Below are positions 1-6,583 of a stretch of DNA of 18,764 nucleotides, one piece after another (the stretch's first letter is position 1; every line of letters starts with the position of its first letter). Source of the stretch: CAYVSF01 sp046482855 (GTDB lineage Bacteria > Bacteroidota > Bacteroidia > Bacteroidales > UBA12077). The position numbers were made by a program, and so were the translations under genes. Location: NCBI GenBank assembly GCA_046482855.1, contig JAWOEH010000101.1, positions 1 through 18,764 on the forward strand, written 5' to 3'. Under the pieces are notes generated by a model, which did not search any database, was not told where the DNA came from, and was given only the letters and a program-made list of their open reading frames with translations.

Positions 1-1959
1 GGGAGCGATATTCCCCAAAACACTACTGCGTAATTCTCCCATTAACCAATTGGCTTGTTTCTCCTTTTTCCGGATGGGTTTATGGGGAGTAAATTTTTCT
101 TTCAGAAAGGGGATTCGCGCCTTAAGTTCATGAACCGACATGCGTTTAAACTCAAGATTTTCTAAAATGGAGGGAAAGTCCATTTTAGGGTATTGATACA
201 CCATGGGCAGCATTTTCTCAGCCAGGCGCAATTGTAAGTCGTTTTCACGAAGAAATTTTAATAGTTCGTATATCCGGACTTTAGGAAAAGTATCTGTAGG
301 TGTAATCTTGCCTTCCAGATTTTTTAATCGATGGCCCAGAAGTGTAGCCGTATATTTCGCCGGAACAGATAGCTTCATGGCTGCTTCATGAATTATGGGA
401 AACCAATTGTTCCGGAAGATATAGGTGTAGGTATCTTCCGGAGCGTTCCACTTTTTAAGGGCTTTATATCTTTCGGCTACCTCTGAGGGGATCCCTTCTC
501 GAAGGGATTCAATATACTCGTTACTCAGTGCAATGGGCGCTGAGTCGGTATCGGGATACATGCGATCGGCCCCTGGTAATACTCTTTCGAAAACAGTGGT
601 TCCATCGGGGAAGGATTTTCGGGTTTCTTCAGGCACTCCTTCAAAGGCCATTTTGCAGCGTTCGTCGATGGTTTCGAGGGCTGTTTTTTCGTCCTCTTGT
701 GGTGTCCACAACAGCAATTGCGCATCATCGGGTCCCGCTTGTAGTCGTTTCTTCAACGTCTCGAATGTTTTATCGGCAATTAGCGGTTCCAGGTCCTCAC
801 TGCTTGCCATGTTGGGTAGTTCGAGACAAGCAATTACCTTGAGCCGGCCAATAAGTTCATGGGTAAAGGTGTTGCCGGGTTGTGTGAAATGCGACAGGAT
901 ACCGCGGAAACCAGGCAGGTTAATACCAATTAATTTGTATCCTTCCTTCAATCGTGAAGAAATGATATAGGGAAGATCCGCAATTTGTTCCTCTTTTATA
1001 TAGCTATGTTGCATTTGCCACTCCTCGGATGAAGCAAAGCGTTGTTGCAGCAATTCACGAATATGCAGCAGTGCCCATTGACGAAAAGCTTCGTTGTGCG
1101 ATAGTTCGGGAATCCATTTATTATGGGCAACTCCTTTAATCTCGACACGTGTTCCCCCTTGGCAACTGACATTTACATCCTCGCGTCCGGCACCAATGCC
1201 TGTGCGTACTTTGTTGGTGCTGCGATTCAGAAAGCGAATGTATTCTGCTGCTTCTTTGAGTTCATCAGGTGTTTCCATATCGGGGTAGGTAACCGTTTCG
1301 ATCAGTGGCATGCCGAGACGATCGGTCTTATATACACGGGTATGGCGAATATCTGAAACTTCGCGGCACGAGTCTTCTTCAATGCTTAGCTGAATAAGTC
1401 GTACCGTTTTATTTTTTAACGGAATCTCGCCCTCTACACCCAGTATGGCTGTACGTTGAAAGCCTGTAGGGATACTGCCGTCGAGGTATTGTTTGCGGGT
1501 AATGTGTACTTCGCCCACAACATTGAGTTTACACAGTAACGATATTTCCAGGGCGTACTCCAGGGCTTCCCGGTCGATTGGGAAGGGCGGTGTGTCATCA
1601 ATTTCGTAAGTACAAGCCGTTTGATTGTTGAGCCGGTAGATTATTTCTTTACGCGTTTTGTACTCCATCAAAGCTGTTCCGTCGTACCCTCCCATTTCGC
1701 TGAGTGTAGGGCGCATGTGACGGATTACCTCGGCGTCAAAATGCTCATCATCGTGGTAGATGCCGGCAGGGCACCTGCAAAAAAGTTTGCGCGCTGTTTT
1801 TAATTGTTGGTGAACCTCCAAGCCCGACTTGAAACCTATGCGTTGATAATCGGCAAGGGATGCTTGCTTTCGGGGGGTATAGCCTATGGCTTCGCGGGTT
1901 TTTCTATAGTTCTGCACGGCAAAACGATTTTCCTGTTTGGGGTTATCAGGATCTTCCAT
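1..1959 (-). CDS. gatE: Archaeal-type Glu-tRNA(Gln) amidotransferase subunit E (GatE), 3' end cut by window edge
   Basis: The frame is open for 653 codons from ATG 1959 to the left edge, where it is cut without a stop. In archaea GatE, with the asparaginase-like GatD, converts Glu-tRNA(Gln) to Gln-tRNA(Gln): GatE binds the tRNA and activates the glutamate, GatD supplies ammonia. Seen here in order: the GatB/GatE cradle with GLEVH (about residues 46-50), FCRCP (60-64), DGSIPTGFQRT (160-170), IEEDS (193-197), TDRLGMPLIE (212-221) and REDVNVS (259-265); a domain at about 300-420 where GatE, unlike bacterial GatB, carries an AspRS-like insertion; the GatE-type blocks EGVPEETR (about 438) and PGADRMYPDTD (about 461); and a YqeY-like helical tail with NWLMGELRSSVLG near the end. 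GatB is usually about 475 residues, so length and insertion both favour GatE. The last few residues are probably missing. No gatD is visible; it could lie beyond position 1. I recognise this from motifs only. Confidence 0.85.
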   Translation of the reverse strand, partial: MEDPDNPKQENRFAVQNYRKTREAIGYTPRKQASLADYQRIGFKSGLEVHQQLKTARKLFCRCPAGIYHDDEHFDAEVIRHMRPTLSEMGGYDGTALMEYKTRKEIIYRLNNQTACTYEIDDTPPFPIDREALEYALEISLLCKLNVVGEVHITRKQYLDGSIPTGFQRTAILGVEGEIPLKNKTVRLIQLSIEEDSCREVSDIRHTRVYKTDRLGMPLIETVTYPDMETPDELKEAAEYIRFLNRSTNKVRTGIGAGREDVNVSCQGGTRVEIKGVAHNKWIPELSHNEAFRQWALLHIRELLQQRFASSEEWQMQHSYIKEEQIADLPYIISSRLKEGYKLIGINLPGFRGILSHFTQPGNTFTHELIGRLKVIACLELPNMASSEDLEPLIADKTFETLKKRLQAGPDDAQLLLWTPQEDEKTALETIDERCKMAFEGVPEETRKSFPDGTTVFERVLPGADRMYPDTDSAPIALSNEYIESLREGIPSEVAERYKALKKWNAPEDTYTYIFRNNWFPIIHEAAMKLSVPAKYTATLLGHRLKNLEGKITPTDTFPKVRIYELLKFLRENDLQLRLAEKMLPMVYQYPKMDFPSILENLEFKRMSVHELKARIPFLKEKFTPHKPIRKKEKQANWLMGELRSSVLGNIAP

Positions 1960-2073
1960 TACGTTTAATTTTTGGGGTGTAGAGTTGCAATTTAAACGTT
2001 GGTTGGGCTTGTACTGCGGGTTATGATGTAACGGAACAGTATTTCGCCCGTTCCAAGGTTGGTGGAAGATAGC

Positions 2074-2116
2074 AAAAAAAAGTGAGAATCGGAAGGGGTT
2101 TTATCGGCTTCCGCAC
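2074..2116 (-). terminator. Possible intrinsic terminator after the FtsX/LolE-type permease
   Basis: On the minus strand, 28 bases past the permease stop, CGGAAG pairs with CTTCCG (2108-2113 with 2090-2095). Three outer G/T/G bases can pair with CAC across a bulge, and a run of eight T follows (plus-strand A run 2074-2081). The hairpin is imperfect, so this is a moderate call. If real, it separates the permease transcript from gatE. Confidence 0.4.
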
Positions 2117-2144
2117 TGCCTCTATGAGCAGGTGGTACGCTTAT

Positions 2145-3389
2145 TTAGTCAAAGCGGATAGTTTTTTCAGGGCTGATTCGTGTGATGATGTAGCTGGGAA
2201 TAAGCAATATAAGCAGCACTATGCCAAGCGTTCCGGCATTTAATGCCAGAACATGCCAGAGTTCTAAATTGATAGGAATGCTATCCAGGTAGTAGGATTC
2301 CGGATCGAGGCGGAGGAGTTTGAACTTTTCCTGAACCAGAGCAATTCCCAAACCGATGGCGTTACCCCAAATAAGCCCCTTGGCAATGAGATAGGAGGCT
2401 TGATAGAGAAAGATCTTGCGGACACTCCAGTTCCGGCTTCCCAACGCTTTTAAGACCCCTATCATGGGGGTGCGCTCCAGAATGAGAATGAGTAAACCGG
2501 AAATCATGTTGATAGAGGCCACCAGAATAATAAGGGAAAGAATGATCCATACATTCATATCAAGCACCCGCAACCAACTAAATGTTTGGTAGTACTTTTG
2601 TTTGATGTTTATTACTTTATAAGGCTTAACATCGGGCTTTAGCATCATGGTGCTGATGTCGCGAATATCACTGGTAAGTTTGTCGAGTTGTTCGAAATCG
2701 TCAATAAAGATTTCATATCCGCTAATTTGGTTGGGGCTCCAATCGTTTAATGCCTGGATATGTTTAAGATCGATAAAGGCAAATTTGTCGTCGAAATCGG
2801 TAAGCCCGGTATTGTATATGCCGGCTATTTCAAATACACGTGCGCGTGGCGGATTCTGAACAAAATAGATACGCACGCGATCGTTGGTGTCTAATGATAA
2901 AGCTTTGGATAAGCTTTCGGAGATGACAATTTGATTGGAAGATGTGCTGTCGTCTACCCTGAAAGCTTCGCCTTTTTTCATGACACTGGAAAAGTATGAC
3001 CAGTCGTATTCGACGTCTATGCCTTTCAAAACAATGCCTTGCATATTTTCACGTGTTTTTACAATGCCTGCTTTCAGGGCGAAAGACTGTATGTGCCGAA
3101 TGCCTTCCATTTCTTCAATTTCAGTGCGAATAAGCCGGTTGCGCTCAATGGGCGCCATTTCGTACGACTGATTGCTATCAAAATGTACCAACTGTATATG
3201 TGAACCAAAATTCACGGTTTTATTACGTATTTCCTCCTTAAATCCTGTAGCAATCGCTACTGAGAGAATCATGACCGCCAGGCCCAGGGAGATCCCTAAA
3301 ACAGCAATTCCAATAATCGGTCGGGAGATGGCTTTTTCCTTCCGGGTCTCCTTTTGTATTCGCTTGGCTATGAAGAGTTCTGTGTTCAA
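2145..3389 (-). CDS. FtsX-family ABC transporter permease (LolC/LolE-like lipoprotein-release type)
   Basis: A 414-residue inner-membrane permease of the MacB/FtsX family, most like LolC/LolE, which extract lipoproteins from the inner membrane together with an ATPase (LolD). One TM segment lies near the N-terminus (IIGIAVLGISLGLAVMIL, about 26-43), followed by a large MacB-like extracytoplasmic domain to about residue 270. Three TM segments form the FtsX domain at the C-terminus, including the typical ERTPMIGVLKALG stretch (about 306-318). I chose TTG 3389 as start because it gives the usual N-terminus LNTELFIAKRI. The frame is open upstream to GTG 3461, but the next ATG lies inside TM1 and would damage it. 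A TAnnTTTG box lies just upstream. No ATPase gene is adjacent, which is common for LolC/E-like genes in Bacteroidota. The LolC/E-like role is inference from family; the FtsX family call is firm. Confidence 0.87.
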   Translation of the reverse strand: MNTELFIAKRIQKETRKEKAISRPIIGIAVLGISLGLAVMILSVAIATGFKEEIRNKTVNFGSHIQLVHFDSNQSYEMAPIERNRLIRTEIEEMEGIRHIQSFALKAGIVKTRENMQGIVLKGIDVEYDWSYFSSVMKKGEAFRVDDSTSSNQIVISESLSKALSLDTNDRVRIYFVQNPPRARVFEIAGIYNTGLTDFDDKFAFIDLKHIQALNDWSPNQISGYEIFIDDFEQLDKLTSDIRDISTMMLKPDVKPYKVINIKQKYYQTFSWLRVLDMNVWIILSLIILVASINMISGLLILILERTPMIGVLKALGSRNWSVRKIFLYQASYLIAKGLIWGNAIGLGIALVQEKFKLLRLDPESYYLDSIPINLELWHVLALNAGTLGIVLLILLIPSYIITRISPEKTIRFD

Positions 3390-3406
3390 TGTGGAATATT
3401 TTCCTA

Positions 3407-3414
3407 CAAATGTA
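3407..3414 (-). promoter_or_regulatory. Bacteroidota-type -7 box upstream of the FtsX/LolE-type permease
   Basis: On the minus strand the sequence reads TACATTTG, a full match to the Bacteroidota -7 consensus TAnnTTTG. It lies 17 bases upstream of TTG 3389, so transcription would begin about 10-12 bases before that codon. This also argues against the upstream GTG 3461 as start. No clear TTTG -33 box is present at the right distance. Confidence 0.42.
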
Positions 3415-3510
3415 ATAAAATAAACTATTGTATTAGGGATGTTAATTGCTGGATAAATCACACGGACGTCTACATTTTTATTATTTTAGACGGAATTTTA
3501 ATCTTTGTGT

Positions 3511-4698
3511 ATGAAGTCCTACTTAGTAATTCTAGCCAGTGTATTGCTGTTATGCTCACTTTATGGTTGTGCCACAGAGTTGCCTCAAGAGAAAAGAATA
3601 AAGCCGGGAGCAGAGCAAATAGAGAAATATTTGCCTGATTTGAAGGGGAAACGGGTAGCTATTGTTGCTAATCAAACCAGTAGAGTGGCCAATGCTCACT
3701 TGGTTGATACATTGCTTGCATTGTCGGTAGATGTAGTGAAGATTTTTTCTCCGGAACACGGATTTCGGGGTACAAAAGAAGCAGGGGAAATTTTTACCGA
3801 TGGAGTTGATGCCAAAACAGGTTTGCCTTTGATTTCGTTATATGGCGCTAATAAAAAGCCAAAGGCGGATGATCTTACAGATGTGGATTTGGTTTTGTTT
3901 GATATTCAGGATGTTGGTGTTAGGTTTTATACCTATCTTTCTACTTTACATTATGTTATGGAGGGATGTGCTGAGCAGGAAATACCTTTAATTGTTCTGG
4001 ATCGTCCAAATCCTAATGGATTCTATATTGATGGCCCCGTGTTAGATACAACAAACTATACAAGTTTTATAGGGTTGCATCCGGTGCCGGTTGTATACGG
4101 AATGACCATTGGTGAATACGGCATGATGATAAATGGGGAGCATTGGTATAAGGGCACTGATACGTGTGAATTGGCTGTTATCCCTGTCGAACATTATACT
4201 CATGACAGTTTATATGAATTGCCCATAGCTCCCTCACCTAATTTACGGAGTATGCAGGCGGTATATTTGTATCCTTCGCTGGCGTTCTTTGAGGGGACAA
4301 TTGTCAGTGTTGGTCGGGGCACTGAGCGGCCTTTTACACGTTTTGGCCACCCTGATTTGGCTGATAGTGGCTTTTCATTTACCCCACAAAGTATACCCGG
4401 AGCAAGCAAAAATCCTAAATTCAAAGGGGAAACTTGTTTTGGGAAAGATCTTTCCGATATAGATGTATTGAACTATTATAGGCAGCGACAATTGGATTTG
4501 TCGTGGTTGCTGGAAACTCATGCTGAATTGAAAGAGGAACACAGTTATTTTCTTCCATTTTTCTACCAGTTGTCCGGAACAAAGAGGTTGCGAAAACAAA
4601 TTGAGCAAGGTTTCACCGAAGAGCAAATAAGAAGCAGTTGGCAAAGGGAGTTAACCCTGTTTAAGGAGATGAGAAAGAAGTACTTGTTGTATGAGTAA
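3511..4698 (+). CDS. namZ: NamZ-type exo-beta-N-acetylmuramidase (DUF1343/GH171), predicted lipoprotein
   Basis: A 395-residue DUF1343 protein. Characterised members (NamZ) release N-acetylmuramic acid from the non-reducing ends of peptidoglycan fragments. Family blocks seen are KRVAIVANQTS (residues 48-58), SPEHGFRG (80-87) with a conserved Glu, FDIQDVGVRFYTY (130-142) and LDRPNPNG (165-172), and RGTERPF in the C-terminal half. The N-terminus is a lipoprotein signal: a hydrophobic run from residue 4, then LYGC with the lipidated Cys at 20. The enzyme is thus probably membrane-anchored, facing the periplasm or the outer surface. The start is ATG 3511; a TTG two codons upstream (3505) is less likely. 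AATCTTTG at 3500-3507 resembles the -7 box but sits almost on the start codon, so I do not call it. The gene is divergent from the permease and convergent with the aminotransferase. The family is firm; activity on muramyl substrates is inferred from homologues. Confidence 0.88.
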   Translation: MKSYLVILASVLLLCSLYGCATELPQEKRIKPGAEQIEKYLPDLKGKRVAIVANQTSRVANAHLVDTLLALSVDVVKIFSPEHGFRGTKEAGEIFTDGVDAKTGLPLISLYGANKKPKADDLTDVDLVLFDIQDVGVRFYTYLSTLHYVMEGCAEQEIPLIVLDRPNPNGFYIDGPVLDTTNYTSFIGLHPVPVVYGMTIGEYGMMINGEHWYKGTDTCELAVIPVEHYTHDSLYELPIAPSPNLRSMQAVYLYPSLAFFEGTIVSVGRGTERPFTRFGHPDLADSGFSFTPQSIPGASKNPKFKGETCFGKDLSDIDVLNYYRQRQLDLSWLLETHAELKEEHSYFLPFFYQLSGTKRLRKQIEQGFTEEQIRSSWQRELTLFKEMRKKYLLYE

Positions 4699-4703
4699 AT
4701 AAA

Positions 4704-4731
4704 AAAGCGGAGGTCAAGGACACTCCGCTTT
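4704..4731. terminator. Bidirectional intrinsic terminator between namZ and the aminotransferase
   Basis: A perfect 9-bp stem, AAAGCGGAG (4704-4712) with CTCCGCTTT (4723-4731), encloses a 10-base loop. It sits 5 bases past the namZ stop and 18 bases past the aminotransferase stop. On the minus strand the stem is followed by a T-rich tract (A-rich plus strand just before it), making it a good terminator for the aminotransferase; on the plus strand the U-tract is weak. Confidence 0.8.
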
Positions 4732-4749
4732 GTGTAGAATTGTATTTTA

Positions 4750-5949
4750 TTAGAGCGTATTCCCCGGATAGGCTTTCAATGCCTTTTCAAGGGTTTCCAT
4801 TGCGTTTTTAAGATCTTCTTTATTCAATACGTAAGCGATTCTAACTTCTTGCTTCCCATTTCCCGGGGTTGAATAAAAACCGGATGCGGGTGCTACCATT
4901 ACTGTTTGCTTGTTGTACTCAAACTCTTCCAGCATCCATTGTGCAAATTTATCGGTATCGTCAACAGGAAGCTTCACCACAGTGTAAAAGGCTCCTTTAG
5001 GCAGAGGACAGTAAACTCCATCCATCTTGTTGAGTGCTTCAACCATGAAGTTGCGTCGCTGAATATACTCTTCGTATACCTCATCAAAATAGTCTTTTGG
5101 TGTATTCAGAGCAGCTTCGCCGGCAACCTGACCAAAAGAGGGAGGGCATAAGCGAGCTTGTGCAAACTTCATAGCAGCGGCTATAACTTCTTTGTTCTTG
5201 GTAACCATGGCTCCTATGCGCACGCCACACATGCTGTATCGTTTGGATACCGAATCCATGAGAATAACATGCTCTTCCAAACCTTTCAGATGCATTGCCG
5301 AGAAGTGTGTATGTCCGTCGTAACAGAATTCACGGTATACTTCATCGGCATACAGGTACAGGTCGTGCTTCTTAATAATCTTACTAAGAGCGGTTAATTC
5401 TTCTTCGCTGTAAAGGTAACCTGTTGGGTTATTGGGATTGCAGATAACGACCCCTTTTGTTTTTGGGGTAATAAGTTTTTCAAAATCTTCAATGGGAGGC
5501 AGTGCAAAGTCGTTCTCCATAGTGGAGGTAATGGGTTTAACCACTACCCCGGCACTTACGGCAAATCCATTGTAGTTTGCATAGAAGGGCTCCGGAATAA
5601 TGATTTCGTCGCCGGGGTTGAGTGTCGATAGGAACGCGAAGGTGATTGCTTCGGAGCCTCCGGTAGTGATCATGATCTCCTCAGGGGTAACGTCGATATC
5701 AACACTCTTGTAATACTTAGCCAGCCCTTGACGGTAACTTAGGTTCCCGGCCGAGTGTGAATACTCGATTACGGTCTCCTTCATGTTTTTCACGGCATCT
5801 AGTGCCACTTCAGGTGTTCTAATATCGGGTTGCCCAATATTCAGGTGATACACCTTGTGCCCTTTTTTCTTAGCAGCTTCGGCATAAGGCACCAATCGAC
5901 GGATGGGTGAGGCCGGCATCATATTTCCTTTTTCTGATATTTTTGGCAT
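4750..5949 (-). CDS. Class I/II PLP-dependent aminotransferase (aspartate aminotransferase-like)
   Basis: A 399-residue fold-type I aminotransferase that moves an amino group between an amino acid and a 2-oxo acid in the cytoplasm. Visible landmarks: LNIGQPD (36-42), TTGGSEA (95-101) for phosphate binding, NPNNPTG (171-177), ADEVY (201-205) with the Asp and Tyr that contact the PLP ring, SVSKRYSMCGVRIG (233-246) with the likely Schiff-base Lys at 236, and R370 in EVRIAY, which usually binds the substrate carboxylate. Length fits the family (about 390-400). The closest label is aspartate/aromatic aminotransferase of the I-gamma type, but substrate cannot be read from motifs. It lies 32 bases downstream of the DUF1573 gene on the same strand, probably co-transcribed, and ends at a good terminator. 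The start is ATG 5949, directly before a conserved-looking N-terminus. Confidence 0.92.
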   Translation of the reverse strand: MPKISEKGNMMPASPIRRLVPYAEAAKKKGHKVYHLNIGQPDIRTPEVALDAVKNMKETVIEYSHSAGNLSYRQGLAKYYKSVDIDVTPEEIMITTGGSEAITFAFLSTLNPGDEIIIPEPFYANYNGFAVSAGVVVKPITSTMENDFALPPIEDFEKLITPKTKGVVICNPNNPTGYLYSEEELTALSKIIKKHDLYLYADEVYREFCYDGHTHFSAMHLKGLEEHVILMDSVSKRYSMCGVRIGAMVTKNKEVIAAAMKFAQARLCPPSFGQVAGEAALNTPKDYFDEVYEEYIQRRNFMVEALNKMDGVYCPLPKGAFYTVVKLPVDDTDKFAQWMLEEFEYNKQTVMVAPASGFYSTPGNGKQEVRIAYVLNKEDLKNAMETLEKALKAYPGNTL

Positions 5950-5981
5950 AACTGTGAATTTTAAACGGTTACGAATATGGT

Positions 5982-6398
5982 TTACTCTTCTTTTTTAGGT
6001 AATTCAACTTTCCCTTTAATGGTAAGCACTATCGGGCTGTTGGTTGCATTGCTGTATACGCGGATGGTTTTGGAAAAGGCACCTACTATGCGAGTATCGT
6101 ATTTAATGGTAATGGTCCCTTCCTTGCGTTTTTTAAAGGGCTCTTTTGGCCACTGTGGAACTGTACATCCACATGATGAACGTACATTGGTAAGAATCAA
6201 CGGATCTTTACCGGTATTTTTAAAAGTAAAGGTGCATTCTCCCTCTCCTTTGTAAGGAATGGTTCCGAAATTGTGTTCGGTTTCTTCGAAGAAAATTTCC
6301 GGCGCATTCGGGTTCTTCTTCGTCTCAATCTTCTCTTCCTGGCTCCATGCAGTAATCCATAACAGGCTTATGCATAGCGTGAAAAACAATTTTCTCAT
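5982..6398 (-). CDS. Secreted DUF1573 domain protein
   Basis: A 138-residue protein with a clear Sec signal peptide (MRKLFFTLCISLLWITAWSQ, probable cleavage after AWS or AWSQ). It is followed by one DUF1573 domain, an immunoglobulin-like ASPM/SPD-2/Hydin-type beta-sandwich. The family signature is visible: HNFGTIPYKGEGECTFTFKNTG (about 42-63), then the SSCGCTVP turn (74-81) with two cysteines, and a closing strand pattern ending at IKGKVEL. DUF1573 proteins are abundant in Bacteroidota and of unknown function; a structural or binding role in the envelope is likely. It is first in a probable two-gene unit with the aminotransferase, with a TAnnTTTG box 22 bases upstream of ATG 6398. No link in function between the two products is evident. 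Confidence 0.9.
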   Translation of the reverse strand: MRKLFFTLCISLLWITAWSQEEKIETKKNPNAPEIFFEETEHNFGTIPYKGEGECTFTFKNTGKDPLILTNVRSSCGCTVPQWPKEPFKKRKEGTITIKYDTRIVGAFSKTIRVYSNATNSPIVLTIKGKVELPKKEE

Positions 6399-6420
6399 TT
6401 TTTCGAATCTTTTATCTCAA

Positions 6421-6428
6421 CAAAGTTA
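6421..6428 (-). promoter_or_regulatory. Bacteroidota-type -7 box upstream of the DUF1573 gene
   Basis: On the minus strand the sequence reads TAACTTTG, a full match to TAnnTTTG, 22 bases upstream of ATG 6398. A start of transcription near 6414-6416 would leave a short leader. The -33 region is A-rich with no clear TTTG. The rest of the 185-base divergent spacer must also hold the valS promoter, for which I see only AT-rich sequence (around 6515-6540). Confidence 0.45.
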
Positions 6429-6583
6429 AAGGAATTATTGAATTTTTTTTATGTTCTACAAAACAACTACAAATTAGGCAGTTTATTATGAGCAGAGTAT
6501 CGGCATTGTCGTGATAAATTTATATTTTTACAAAATTTTCGTGTAACGAGGAGTGATAACATAGTAAACGATAAGATAGAACG

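Noticed and set aside
533..970. A 145-codon plus-strand frame, with another overlapping it at 528-842
   Set aside because: Both lie antisense to the conserved gatE frame and their products resemble no protein family I know; they are shadows.
3500..3507. AATCTTTG before namZ as a -7 promoter box
   Set aside because: It has one mismatch and ends only three bases before ATG 3511, which would give an almost leaderless transcript.
6399..6583. A possible T-box or other leader RNA before valS
   Set aside because: I see no specifier stem, T-box sequence or terminator hairpin; the spacer is simply AT-rich.
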